Source: Cereibacter azotoformans (lineage in GTDB: Bacteria; Pseudomonadota; Alphaproteobacteria; Rhodobacterales; Rhodobacteraceae). Taken from it: a stretch of 64,000 bases of DNA. The stretch lies in the NCBI GenBank assembly GCA_017599285.1, contig JAGFXX010000001.1, positions 806,001 through 870,000 on the forward strand, written 5' to 3'. The translations under genes and the position numbers were made by a program. This document shows positions 1 through 9,109 of this stretch, piece after piece; position 1 is the stretch's first letter; each line of letters opens with the position of its first letter. Under the pieces are notes generated by a model. It was not told the origin of the DNA. It was given only the letters and a program-made list of their open reading frames with translations, and searched no databases.

Positions 1-302
1 TCGGCCAGACCCTCCGCATGGCCCTCGCGGCGACCCTCGGCGCGGGCGGCCTCGAGGAGCGCGGGATCGGGCGGCACAGGATCGGGCAGGGCGGGGGCGG
101 GCGGCGCCGGCGGTTCCGGTTCCAGCACCGGCAGGGCGGCCCCTTCGGGGGCCACGTCGCGCACCAGCCCCGCAAGGGGCGTGGGGCGGAACGGTTCGGC
201 CGGCGCGCGCACCGGCACCGCCGAGCGGCCAAATCCGCGCGCGTTCGACTCGCGGATCAGCGCCAGCACATCCTCGGGTCCCATGGGCGTCCGCGCGTTC
301 AT
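1..302 (-). CDS. fliH: FliH, flagellar export ATPase regulator (partial, N-terminal part)
   Basis: The ATG at 302 lies three bases beyond the fliG stop and the frame runs off the left edge, so about 100 residues are visible. They comprise a short polar N terminus, a Pro/Ala/Glu-rich stretch and, at the end, a helix with Gly/Ala every four residues (AEGRREGHAEG). Such GxxxG-type helices are typical of FliH, the peripheral stalk that binds and restrains the export ATPase FliI. Being the next gene after fliG in an E-F-G series strongly supports fliH, which in fla1-type clusters is followed by fliI and fliJ outside the window. The N-terminal sequence alone is poorly conserved, so the call leans on gene order. 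Confidence 0.75.
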   Translation of the reverse strand, partial: MNARTPMGPEDVLALIRESNARGFGRSAVPVRAPAEPFRPTPLAGLVRDVAPEGAALPVLEPEPPAPPAPALPDPVPPDPALLEAARAEGRREGHAEGLA

Positions 303-305
303 GCC

Positions 306-1325
306 TTACACCATCTGCTCGCCGCCGCGCCCCGCGAGCACGATCGTGCCCTCGTCCGACAGCTGCCGCGCCACCGCGATGATCTGCTTTTGCGCGGCCT
401 GGACGTCCGTCAGCCGCACCGGCCCCATCGCCTCCATCTCGTCGCGCACATTGGCCGCCGCGCGGGTGGACATGCAGCCGAGGATCTTGGCCCGCAGCAT
501 CTCGTCCGCGCCCTTCAGCGCCAGCACCAGCGTCTCGTTGTCCACCGACCGCATCAGCGTCTGAAGCGAGCGTTCGTCGGACTTGATGAGGTTGTCGAAG
601 ACGAACATGTTGTCCTGGATCGCCTGCATCAGATCCTTGTCGTCCTTGCGGATGTCCTTGAGGATCCGGGCTTCGGTCGCCGTGCGGGTGAAGTTCATGA
701 TCTTGGCCGCGGCCTTCACGCCGCCGATCTGGCTCGCGCGCATCGTGGTCGAGGCCTTGAACTTGCGCTGCATGACCTGCTGGAGATCGGCCAGCGCCTC
801 GGGCTGCACCGTGTTGAGCGAGGCGATGCGCTGGACCACCTCGGGCTGGATCTCCTCGGGCAGGAGGGCCAGCACCTGGGCGGCCAGCGCGTGATCGAGG
901 CAGGCCACCGTCAGCGCCATGATCTGAGGGTGCTCGTCCACCAGCAGCTCGGCGATCGAGGGCGCATCCATCCAGTCGAGGATCTCGAGCGGCCGCTCGG
1001 AGGCGGACTGGCCGATGCGGCTGATGACCGTCTCGGCCTTGTCCTCTCCGAAAGCCGCCGACAGGACGTTGCGGATATAGCCCGCCGCGCCGAAGCCCAG
1101 ACCCGTCTGCAGCCGGAGCGTCTCGAGGAAATCGTCGAGCACGAGGCTCAGCGTGTCCTGATCCACCCCGCGGACCGTGTACATGGCGGCGCCCAGATGC
1201 TGCACCTCGCGCGGCGAGAGGTTGCGCATGATCTGCGCGGCGGTGGTCTCGCCGAAGAGCATGAGCAGGATCGCGGCCTTCTGCGTTCCCGAGAGCGTCT
1301 TGAAGTGATCGGCGGCTTTCGACAT
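306..1325 (-). CDS. fliG: FliG, flagellar motor switch protein
   Basis: 339 residues, the usual length for FliG. The N terminus (GTQKAAILLMLFGE) is the characteristic FliG start that binds the FliF C-terminal tail. The middle domain and the C-terminal torque-generating domain follow; the latter carries the charged segment DNMFVFDNLIKSDERSLQTLMRS that contacts the stator, with acidic and basic residues kept. FliG forms the rotor ring of the C-ring at the inner face of the membrane and transmits torque from MotA/MotB. It lies between fliF (one base between stop and start) and fliH (three bases) in one operon. The conserved charged helix implies a fully functional switch subunit. Confidence 0.97.
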   Translation of the reverse strand: MSKAADHFKTLSGTQKAAILLMLFGETTAAQIMRNLSPREVQHLGAAMYTVRGVDQDTLSLVLDDFLETLRLQTGLGFGAAGYIRNVLSAAFGEDKAETVISRIGQSASERPLEILDWMDAPSIAELLVDEHPQIMALTVACLDHALAAQVLALLPEEIQPEVVQRIASLNTVQPEALADLQQVMQRKFKASTTMRASQIGGVKAAAKIMNFTRTATEARILKDIRKDDKDLMQAIQDNMFVFDNLIKSDERSLQTLMRSVDNETLVLALKGADEMLRAKILGCMSTRAAANVRDEMEAMGPVRLTDVQAAQKQIIAVARQLSDEGTIVLAGRGGEQMV

Positions 1326-1326
1326 C

Positions 1327-3045
1327 TCAGTTCACGGTATCAAGCTCGGAGGCGATCATCTGGCGGAAGGTCGTGGCGATGCGCCCCGAGTCCTCCTCGA
1401 CCAGCTTGCGGATCACGAGGATCTGCTCTTCGTGGCTGCGCGCCGCGTCGAGCATGTTCTTCGTGAGCGCGCCCTGCCGGGCCTTGAGACGGGCGCGCAC
1501 ATCGTCCAGCGTCTCGCCTTCGCCCACCTCGACGGCGGCCTCTCCGGGCGAGAGCGGCAGCGCGCCGGCCGCGGCGGGGGCGGGCAGCAGGACGCGGTTC
1601 AGGATGGGCCGCACGACACCCAGCGCCACCACGGCCAGGGCTGCCAGCAGGAAGGCCTGACGGGCCAGATCGGCCACCCAGGGCTGCGAGGTCCAGCCCG
1701 GCGGCTCGGGCATGATCGTGTCGAGGAAGGGCTGGGCGGTGATCGTGACCACGTCGCCGCGGGTCTCGTCGAAGCCGATGGCCGAGCGGGTCAGCCGGTC
1801 GAGATCGGCCTGCAGCGCCTCGGGCAGGAGCGGCGGCGGAGGCGCCTCGGGGTCGGCCGGGGCGGGCTGCGGCTGGGCACGGATCACCACGGCGGCGCTG
1901 ACGCGGGCGATGCGGGCGGTGGCGGGCAGCGTGGTCTCGACCTTCCGGCTGATCTCGAAGTTGCGGGTCGAGTTCTGCGAGCGCGACCGCAGGGCCGGCG
2001 GGGCCGCTCCCGCCTCGGTGGGCGGCGCGCCTTCGGCCAGGGCGGCCTCGGGGGGCGGCGCGTTGGCGACGGCGCCCGGGATGCCGCGGGCCTGCGGATC
2101 GGCGCTTTCCTCGACCTGGCTCTGCTCGGACAGGATCGCGGTCCGGTCGGGATCGACCTGCTCCTCGCGGATCTCCTGACGGGTGAAGTCCATGTCGATC
2201 GTGACCTGGACCGCAAGGTTGCCCGGGCCGGTGATCGGCGACAAAAGGCTCTCGATCCGGTTGCGGTAGAGCGTCTCCATCTGGACGCGGTGCTGGAGCT
2301 GGCGGTCATTGAGCAGCACCGCCGGATCGTCCGAGCCGCGCGACAGCAGGCGGCCCATCTGGTCCACCACCGTCACATCCTGCCGCGCCATCCCCGGCAC
2401 CGAGGAGGAGACGAGGTTCACGATCGCCTCGACCTGCGCGCCGTCGAGGGCGCGCCCCGGCGCCACCTGCAGGAAGACGCTGGCGCGCGGCGGCTGGCTG
2501 TCGCGCAGGAAGGCCGACCGTTCGGGCAGCGCCAGATGCACCCGTGCCGCCGAAACCGCCGAGATCTCGGTGATGGAGCGCGCAAGGTCGAGTTCCTGCG
2601 CCTGCCGCAGCCGCGCGGTCTCGACCGATTTCGAGGTGCCCATCGGCAGGTCGCTCAGCATGGCGTTGCCGTCGGGCAGGCCCTGCGGCAGCCCCTGCGC
2701 GGCCAGCAGCATCCGCGCGCGGTGGTAGTCGCCGCCGGGCACGGCCACCTCGCCGGTGCGCTCGTCGATGACGGCCGCGATCCCGCCCCCCGTCAGCGTG
2801 TCGATCACGCGGGCCTTCTCGGCTTCGGGCAGGCCGGGATAAAGCGTGACCCGCGAGGGCTCGCGCATCAGGATCCAGCCGGCGAGGGCCAGCACCGTGA
2901 CGCTGAGGATCACGATGGCGGGCATGGCGCGGCGCAGCCCCGGCTGGTCGCCGAACTGGCGCAGTTGCGAGACCATGCCGCGCATCTGGAGCGCCAGCGG
3001 GCTGTCGGCGCCGCGCACCGCGGGAGGGGTGGGAGAGAGGGCCAT
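1327..3045 (-). CDS. fliF: FliF, flagellar MS-ring protein
   Basis: 572 residues. One membrane segment near residues 42-60 precedes the ring-building motifs (EPSRVTLYPGLPEAEKARVI) that resemble secretin/YscJ-type folds. A long periplasmic part includes a Pro/Ala/Glu-rich linker (about residues 310-360), and a second membrane segment lies near 455-480. The C-terminal tail, ending in EEDSGRIATTFRQMIASELD, is the part that docks into FliG. FliF is the first structure assembled in the basal body and the scaffold for the export gate. It follows fliE by about 20 bases. Somewhat longer C-terminal linkers are common in alphaproteobacterial copies; nothing essential appears missing. Confidence 0.96.
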   Translation of the reverse strand: MALSPTPPAVRGADSPLALQMRGMVSQLRQFGDQPGLRRAMPAIVILSVTVLALAGWILMREPSRVTLYPGLPEAEKARVIDTLTGGGIAAVIDERTGEVAVPGGDYHRARMLLAAQGLPQGLPDGNAMLSDLPMGTSKSVETARLRQAQELDLARSITEISAVSAARVHLALPERSAFLRDSQPPRASVFLQVAPGRALDGAQVEAIVNLVSSSVPGMARQDVTVVDQMGRLLSRGSDDPAVLLNDRQLQHRVQMETLYRNRIESLLSPITGPGNLAVQVTIDMDFTRQEIREEQVDPDRTAILSEQSQVEESADPQARGIPGAVANAPPPEAALAEGAPPTEAGAAPPALRSRSQNSTRNFEISRKVETTLPATARIARVSAAVVIRAQPQPAPADPEAPPPPLLPEALQADLDRLTRSAIGFDETRGDVVTITAQPFLDTIMPEPPGWTSQPWVADLARQAFLLAALAVVALGVVRPILNRVLLPAPAAAGALPLSPGEAAVEVGEGETLDDVRARLKARQGALTKNMLDAARSHEEQILVIRKLVEEDSGRIATTFRQMIASELDTVN

Positions 3046-3064
3046 CGGTCGCTTTCCCCGGATC

Positions 3065-3388
3065 TCAGACCGGCATGTTCATGATGTCGCGGTAGGCGCC
3101 GAGCGCCTTGTTCCGCACGTTCAGCGCCAGCTGGAACCCGAGCGAGGAAACCTGCTGCGAGACCATCACCTCGGCCAGGTTGCCGCCCTCGCCGCGCTCG
3201 AAGGCCGAGGCCTTCTCGGCCGCCTCGGTCTGCGACTTGGCGAGCCCCTCGAGGGCGCTGCCCAGCCGCTCGCTGAAGGCCGGGGCCTGCGCGCGGTCGG
3301 TGGATGAGACAGGCTCGGGCCGCTGGCTCGCCGAGGGGCCCTGAAGCGCCACCAGCGGCGAGGCGCCGGAGATGCCGTTGATGCTCAT
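3065..3388 (-). CDS. fliE: FliE, basal body MS-ring/rod adapter
   Basis: 107 residues, the normal FliE size. The C-terminal two thirds show the family pattern: FSERLGSALEGLAKSQTEA, then GEGGNLAEVMVSQQVSSLGFQLALNVRNKALGAYRDIMNMPV, in which the helix ending in YRDIMNM(P/Q)V/I is diagnostic. FliE is exported early and connects the MS ring to the rod proteins FlgB/FlgC. The gene starts 13 bases after the fleT stop and leads the fliEFGH series, which is the order reported for the fla1 cluster of R. sphaeroides. It is presumably transcribed from the sigma-54 promoter upstream of fleT. Confidence 0.95.
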   Translation of the reverse strand: MSINGISGASPLVALQGPSASQRPEPVSSTDRAQAPAFSERLGSALEGLAKSQTEAAEKASAFERGEGGNLAEVMVSQQVSSLGFQLALNVRNKALGAYRDIMNMPV

Positions 3389-3401
3389 GGGCCGCGCTCC
3401 G

Positions 3402-4538
<1,137 letters not shown>

Positions 4539-4578
4539 TTCTGCTCCTCGACGTTTCTTGCCTGTCGCGGATGAAGAG

Positions 4579-4593
4579 GCAGAAATCGTGCCA
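4579..4593 (-). promoter_or_regulatory. Sigma-54 (-24/-12) promoter of the fleT-fliEFGH operon
   Basis: The minus strand reads TGGCACGATTTCTGC, which matches the sigma-54 consensus TGGCAC-N5-TTGC in all but one position, with exact GG-N10-GC spacing. The -12 element lies about 40 bases before the fleT ATG, giving a predicted 5' leader of about 30 bases. In R. sphaeroides the fleT promoter is known to be activated by FleQ with sigma-54, consistent with this site. Confidence 0.85.
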
Positions 4594-4631
4594 CCTGCGC
4601 GCTCGGCGCCGGAAAAATTTTCGCCGCCCTC

Positions 4632-4658
4632 TAAAACGGCCGCGGATAAGGCCGATGG
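4632..4658 (+). promoter_or_regulatory. Sigma-28 (FliA)-type promoter reading toward the chemotaxis operon
   Basis: TAAA, then 15 bases, then GCCGATGG, against the enterobacterial FliA consensus TAAA-N15-GCCGATAA. Only the last two bases differ. It faces rightward, 39 bases beyond the divergent sigma-54 site of fleT. Predicted transcription would start near 4665, leaving a leader of about 300 bases before the first candidate gene at 4965. It would make cheOp3 a late (class IV) flagellar operon, expressed after FliA is freed from FlgM. Confidence 0.7.
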
Positions 4659-4964
4659 AGCTCGGAACCGGATGGCTGCGGCGGACGTTGTCGGATGTTG
4701 GACGCCCCCGGGCCGTCGGCCGCCCGTCGGATGGAGCCAAGGCGCGGACAGCGCGCGCTTTTCCGACAGCACTTTCGGCTCGCGGGTGGGCATGCAACCG
4801 GACGAAGCCCCGACTTCCGCCGGTGCGCTTCCTCCTTCGGCCACATCCGGGCGCGCCATCCCATACGAAGGGATGTATCCGTTCCATCCGTCCGGCATCT
4901 CACATTTCGGGCCACCCGGTCGTTTCCCGTCGAACGGAACAAAGATTGCGGGGCCCCAAGCGTC
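4659..4964 (+). other. Non-coding leader between the FliA-type promoter and the first gene
   Basis: About 300 bases with no supported gene on either strand. Open frames exist but lack ribosome sites and sensible protein composition. It would be the 5' untranslated leader of the rightward transcript if the sigma-28-type promoter is used. I see no riboswitch-like conserved core and no convincing second promoter. Confidence 0.5.
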
Positions 4965-5270
4965 ATGTTGTCCAAGACCTACCACCTGAAATTTCCCAGC
5001 CTGGATGCCGCGCAGATCGCCGTCCCCTTCGTGATCGAAGCCCTCGGCAACGCCATCCCCACCTGCAACCTGAGCGGGCTGAACGTCCTGATCTCGAAGG
5101 AGGGGGATGTTTCGATCAATGTCTTCTTCCCGGCGATCGGCGAGCTCAAGAATTTCGAGAAGAAGCACGGCGGCTTCCTCGACACGATGAAGAAGACCTT
5201 CCTGTTCAAGTCCACGGGCTTCGACGGCGTCTGCATCTTCAACTTCGACCGGAACGAAGAGGCCGCCTGA
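4965..5270 (+). CDS. Conserved-looking small cytoplasmic protein of unknown function ahead of cheA4
   Basis: 101 residues starting [17 protein letters not shown] and ending [10 protein letters not shown]. No signal peptide or membrane helix. It has alternating hydrophobic strands ([30 protein letters not shown]) and a lysine-rich middle, suggesting a small alpha/beta fold. Product composition (rich in F, K, I, few P/R) differs from the surrounding Arg/Ala-rich frame shadows, which supports it being real. The ribosome site is weak. It lies 185 bases upstream of cheA4 and downstream of the FliA-type promoter, so a link to chemotaxis or flagella is likely but unproven. I do not recognise the family. 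Confidence 0.7.
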   Translation: MLSKTYHLKFPSLDAAQIAVPFVIEALGNAIPTCNLSGLNVLISKEGDVSINVFFPAIGELKNFEKKHGGFLDTMKKTFLFKSTGFDGVCIFNFDRNEEAA

Positions 5271-5374
5271 CGGCGGTCCGCAAGGCATTTCCCAGACATG
5301 TGCCCGCCCGTCTCACCTCCTCGTCAGGCCCGCAGGCCCGGCCGTCTCCGGACCGGAGGGGCGGGTTTCGCCAT

Positions 5375-5401
5375 CCGGCCGTCCGTGCCCGGACCGGCCG
5401 G
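5375..5401. other. Hairpin between the small gene and cheA4
   Basis: Arms of 11 and 12 bases (CCGGCCGTCCG and its complement with one bulged C) around a TGCC loop. No T-run follows. It could be a partial terminator, an mRNA-stability element, or a cover over the cheA4 ribosome site, which starts 55 bases downstream. Confidence 0.4.
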
Positions 5402-5455
5402 TGCGCCGTGCCTGCAGGATCCGACCGACGTGGCCCGCCACGCGGGGATGCCCGC

Positions 5456-6655
5456 ATGAGCGCGATGACCGAGACCGGCGCCGATGGCGGGCTGATGCGG
5501 GTGTCCTCCGACAAGATCAGCCGTCTGATGGATCTTGTGGGGGAGCTGTCGCTGTCGGTGGCCGAGACGGTCCATTCGCCCGATCTGGCGGGGCTCGAGC
5601 TGACCTCCTTCGATGCGGCCGTGCACCGGCTGACCATGATCGTGCGCGAGGTTCAGGACGCGGCGACCGAGCTTCGGCTCGTCCCGGTCGAGGAGGTGTT
5701 CAAGCGCCTGCGCCGCATGGTCCGCGAGCTGGAGCGCCAGACCGGCAAGAAGATCGAGATGGTGCTCGAGGGCGAAGAGACGGCGATCGACAAGCTCGTG
5801 GCCGACCAGCTCTACGATCCGCTGCTGCATGTGGTGCGCAACTCGGCCGATCACGGGCTCGAGTCGCCCGCCGAGCGGCTGGCGGCGGGCAAGCCCGAGA
5901 CCGGGCGCATCACCCTGTCGGCCGCGCAGGTCGGCTCGGAAGTGCGGATCACCGTGGCCGACGACGGCCGCGGCCTCTCGCGCGACAAGATCCTGAAGCG
6001 GGCGCGCGAGCGCGGCCTCTTCGGACCCGACGAGGAGCCCGAGCCTTCGGTGCTCTGGAAGGTGATCTTCCAGCCGGGCTTCTCGACCGCAGAGGCGGTG
6101 ACGAACCTCTCGGGGCGCGGCGTCGGCATGGATGTGCTGAACACGACCATGACCGCGCTGCGCGGCCGGATCGGGGTGGAGAGCGCCGCCGGGGCGGGCA
6201 GCGAGGTGTCGCTCCATATCCCCGTCTCGCTCGCCTTCCTCGATTGCATCATCCTGCGCCTCGGCCAGCGGCTCTATGCCCTGCCGATCGACGTGGTCTC
6301 CGAGATCGTCCAGCCCGCCCCCGCCGACGTGATGGGCGTGGGGGCGGCCGGCGGCTCCGAGATGCTGCGGCTGCGCGGCCGCTGGATCCCGGTCTGCCGG
6401 CTCGAGAAGTTCTACGACGAACCGACGGCCGGATTGCCGCCGCTCTCGTCGCAGGTGCTGGCCGTGGTCGGCACCGCCTCCGGCGCGATCGCCGTGCCGG
6501 TGGACGAGGTCCTCGACCGTCAGCAGGTGGTGATGAAGCCCCTGACGGGGCGCCTCGCGCGGGTGCGGGCAAGCTGGGGCTGCGCGCTTCTGGGAACCGG
6601 AGAGGTCGCGCTCGTGCTCGACGGCAACCGCCTTGCGGGCGGAGGTGGCGCATGA
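5456..6655 (+). CDS. cheA4: CheA4, histidine kinase lacking the phosphotransfer (P1) and P2 domains
   Basis: 399 residues from the ATG at 5456. The protein begins directly with the P3 dimerisation hairpin (SSDKISRLMDLVGELSLS), followed by the P4 ATPase with N box HVVRNSADHG, G1 DDGRGL and G2 GRGVGMD, then the CheW-like P5 domain. There is no histidine-containing P1. In R. sphaeroides CheA4 binds ATP and phosphorylates the P1 domain of CheA3, which lacks a kinase domain; the partner is the last gene of this operon. The protein belongs to the cytoplasmic receptor cluster. It overlaps cheR3 by four bases (ATGA). The long in-frame extension upstream is not coding: it crosses the small gene and the leader. 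Confidence 0.95.
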   Translation: MSAMTETGADGGLMRVSSDKISRLMDLVGELSLSVAETVHSPDLAGLELTSFDAAVHRLTMIVREVQDAATELRLVPVEEVFKRLRRMVRELERQTGKKIEMVLEGEETAIDKLVADQLYDPLLHVVRNSADHGLESPAERLAAGKPETGRITLSAAQVGSEVRITVADDGRGLSRDKILKRARERGLFGPDEEPEPSVLWKVIFQPGFSTAEAVTNLSGRGVGMDVLNTTMTALRGRIGVESAAGAGSEVSLHIPVSLAFLDCIILRLGQRLYALPIDVVSEIVQPAPADVMGVGAAGGSEMLRLRGRWIPVCRLEKFYDEPTAGLPPLSSQVLAVVGTASGAIAVPVDEVLDRQQVVMKPLTGRLARVRASWGCALLGTGEVALVLDGNRLAGGGGA

Positions 6656-7461
6656 CCATCCGCGAGGAAGCGGGATACGAGGCGATCCGCATCTGGCTCA
6701 GCCGGCGCTGCGGCATCGCCTATCCCGAGCACAAGGGAGAGATGCTGCGCCAGCGCCTGTCGCGGGTGCGCCGGGCCTATGACCTCGGCAGCCTCGCCGA
6801 TCTGGCCATCCGGCTGAACGCCGCCGGGTCGCACGATCTGGAACTGGCGGTCATGCACGCCGCCTCGACCAACCACACCTACTTCTGCCGCGAGCCCGAC
6901 GTGCTCGACGCCTTCCGGGCGATGGTGCTGCCCGTCCTTGCGCGGCGCGACGAGATCCGCATCTGGAGTGCGGCCTGCTCGAGCGGCGACGAGGTCTATA
7001 CGATCGCCATGATGATCGCCGAGACGCTGGGGCCCGAGGGCCTCGCGCGGACGCAGATCCTCGGGACCGACATCAGCGCGCCCATGGTCGAGCAGGCCGA
7101 GCAGGGGATCTACCGCCGCCGCCATCTCGAGCAGGTGCCCGACGCCGTCCTGCGGCGCTGGTTCGTGCCGCTGGGCAACGACACCTTCCGGGTGGCGCCC
7201 GAGCTGGCCGCGGCCTGCGTCTTCCGGCGCATGAACCTCAAGACCCGGCCCTTTCCGTTCCGCAAGCCCTTTCAGGCCATCTTCTGCCGCAACGTCCTCT
7301 ACTATTTCGACCGTGCCGACCAGGCCGAGACGCTGCGCGCCCTGCATGACGCCACCGAGCCCGGCGGCTGGCTGGTGACGAGCGTCACCGAGAGCCTGCG
7401 CGACCATGACAGCGGCTGGCGTTCGATCGGCGGCGGGCTGCACCAGAAGGAGGCCCGCTGA
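6652..7461 (+). CDS. cheR3: CheR3, chemoreceptor methyltransferase
   Basis: 269 residues. An N-terminal helical domain is followed by an S-adenosylmethionine-dependent methyltransferase core, with the family signatures STNHTYFCREPD (substrate region), IRIWSAACSSGDEVYTIAM (SAM-binding loop), ILGTDIS, and FCRNVLYYFD. CheR methylates glutamates on chemoreceptors; in this operon the expected substrate is the soluble receptor TlpT. The start overlaps the cheA4 stop (ATGA), indicating translational coupling. Paired with cheB2 immediately downstream, as expected for an adaptation module. Confidence 0.95.
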   Translation: MTIREEAGYEAIRIWLSRRCGIAYPEHKGEMLRQRLSRVRRAYDLGSLADLAIRLNAAGSHDLELAVMHAASTNHTYFCREPDVLDAFRAMVLPVLARRDEIRIWSAACSSGDEVYTIAMMIAETLGPEGLARTQILGTDISAPMVEQAEQGIYRRRHLEQVPDAVLRRWFVPLGNDTFRVAPELAAACVFRRMNLKTRPFPFRKPFQAIFCRNVLYYFDRADQAETLRALHDATEPGGWLVTSVTESLRDHDSGWRSIGGGLHQKEAR

Positions 7462-8609
7462 TGCGCGAGCGGGGCTGGGGCGCAGTGCCGGTCAGGGAAC
7501 GCGAGGGCGCGACCCGCGTGCTGATCGTGGATGATTCCGCCATGGTGCGCCAGGTCCTGTCGCAGGGCCTCGCGACCGATCCGCGGCTCGAGGTGGTGGG
7601 CACGGCTTCGAGCGCCGCCGCCGCGCGCGAGCGGATGGCCGAGCTGAAACCCGATGTGGTGACGCTCGATCTCGAGATGCCGCAGATGGACGGGCTGACC
7701 TTCCTCAGAAGCTACATGGCCGATGCGCCGGTGCCGACCGTCGTGATCTCGTCGCTCACCCGCGCCAGCGGCGAGGTCGTCATGCGGGCGATGGAGGCCG
7801 GCGCGGTGGACATCATATCGAAACCCTCGCTGGGGGTGGGCGAGGGGCTGCCCTCGATCATGCGCGACATCTGTGCGCGGGTCTGGGCGGCGGCCCGTGC
7901 GCGCCCGACGCTGCCTTCGGGCGCGGTGCCGCCCTCGATGCCGCCCGAGGCGTCGGACGACTGGATCCATGTGATCGGCGCCTCGACCGGCGGGGTTCAG
8001 GCGCTGAGCCGCATCCTGCCCTTCTTTCCGGCCCGCTCGCCGGGGGTGGTCATCGTGCAGCACATGCCGATGGGCTTCACCGCGCCCTTCGCCCGCAGGC
8101 TCGACGCGATCTGCCGGATGCGGGTGCGCGAGGCCGCCGACGGCGACCTTGTGCTGCCGGGCCTCGTGCTCATCGCGCCGGGTGGCCTGCGGCACATGGA
8201 GCTCGAGCGGGCCGACCGGGGCTATCGGGTCCGGCTCGTTCCGGGCGATCCGGTCTGCTACTCGCGGCCCTCGGTCGATCGGCTCTTCACCTCGGTGGCG
8301 GGCGTGGCCGGACAGGCCGTCTCGGCGGCGCTCCTGACGGGGATGGGGCGCGACGGCGCGGCGGGGCTCCTCGCCATAAGGAGGGCGGGGGGACGTACCT
8401 TTGCTCAGGACGAGGCCTCGTCGGTGGTTTACGGCATGCCCCTTGCAGCGCGCGACCTGAACGCCGCCGACGAGATCGTCACGCTCGACGACATCCCCGC
8501 CCGCATGATGCTGGCCTGCGCGGCCGCGGCCCGCAGCCCCGCCACCGCGGCTTGCGCGCCGCGGCTCACGACTGAACGAGAGGAGACGGCGACATGGCCG
8601 AGGATCTGA
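7461..8609 (+). CDS. cheB2: CheB2, response-regulator methylesterase/deamidase
   Basis: 382 residues. The N-terminal receiver has the acidic pair in LIVDDSAMVRQ and the phosphorylatable Asp70 in VVTLDLEMPQMDG, with K in IISKPS. The C-terminal methylesterase has the catalytic Ser175 in GASTGG, His201 in QHMPMGFT and Asp in GMGRDGA. CheB removes receptor methyl groups when phosphorylated by the CheA system, giving adaptation. The first ~16 residues before the receiver are an extension. The start overlaps the cheR3 stop (TGATG), and the 3' end overlaps the cheW4 start by 16 bases. Confidence 0.95.
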   Translation: MRERGWGAVPVREREGATRVLIVDDSAMVRQVLSQGLATDPRLEVVGTASSAAAARERMAELKPDVVTLDLEMPQMDGLTFLRSYMADAPVPTVVISSLTRASGEVVMRAMEAGAVDIISKPSLGVGEGLPSIMRDICARVWAAARARPTLPSGAVPPSMPPEASDDWIHVIGASTGGVQALSRILPFFPARSPGVVIVQHMPMGFTAPFARRLDAICRMRVREAADGDLVLPGLVLIAPGGLRHMELERADRGYRVRLVPGDPVCYSRPSVDRLFTSVAGVAGQAVSAALLTGMGRDGAAGLLAIRRAGGRTFAQDEASSVVYGMPLAARDLNAADEIVTLDDIPARMMLACAAAARSPATAACAPRLTTEREETATWPRI

Positions 8610-9106
8610 CCCGCACCGCCCGCGCCGAGGGCAAGCCGCTCTCGGAGACGGACAATGTGGATGACATGTATCTCACCTTCGCCCTTGGCGGCGAGGAATA
8701 CGGGGTGGGCATCGGCGGCGTGACCGAGATCGTCGGCATGCAGCGGATCATGGGCGTGCCGGACGTGCCCGTCTGGATCAAGGGCGTCATCAACCTGCGC
8801 GGCAAGGTGATCCCGCTGCTCGACGTGCGGCTGCGCTTCGGCATGGCCGAGCGCGCCTATGACGAGCGGACGGTGATCATCGTGCTCGACGTGGCCGAGG
8901 CGCCGGTGGGGCTGATCGTGGACGGGGTGAGCGAGGTGCTCGACATTCCGCCGGCACAGATCGACCGTCCGGGCCAGTTCGGCCGTGGCGGGCGCAGCCC
9001 GGTCATGGGGCTGGCGCGGGTGGGGGATCGGGTGACGATCCTTCTGGATGCGGACGTTTTGGTGGCCGATGGCGATCTGTCGCTGCCCGCGGATCTGGTG
9101 GCCTGA
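8594..9106 (+). CDS. cheW4: CheW4, chemotaxis coupling protein
   Basis: 170 residues with the standard CheW fold: LTFALGGEEYGVGIGGVTEIV, then GVPDVPVWIKGVINLRGKVIPLLDVRLRFGM and a VDGVSEVLDI strand. CheW links receptors to the kinase P5 domain. In R. sphaeroides CheW4 is part of the cytoplasmic cluster with TlpT, CheA3 and CheA4. An AGGAG-like site lies within the end of cheB2, just before the ATG at 8594. The gene overlaps cheB2 by 16 bases and is followed after three bases by ppfA. Confidence 0.95.
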   Translation: MAEDLTRTARAEGKPLSETDNVDDMYLTFALGGEEYGVGIGGVTEIVGMQRIMGVPDVPVWIKGVINLRGKVIPLLDVRLRFGMAERAYDERTVIIVLDVAEAPVGLIVDGVSEVLDIPPAQIDRPGQFGRGGRSPVMGLARVGDRVTILLDADVLVADGDLSLPADLVA

Positions 9107-9109
9107 CCC

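Noticed and set aside
4571-5455. In-frame N-terminal extension of CheA4 by 295 codons
   Set aside because: It crosses the FliA-type promoter, leader and small gene, is Arg/Pro-rich, and lacks a P1 domain or ribosome site.
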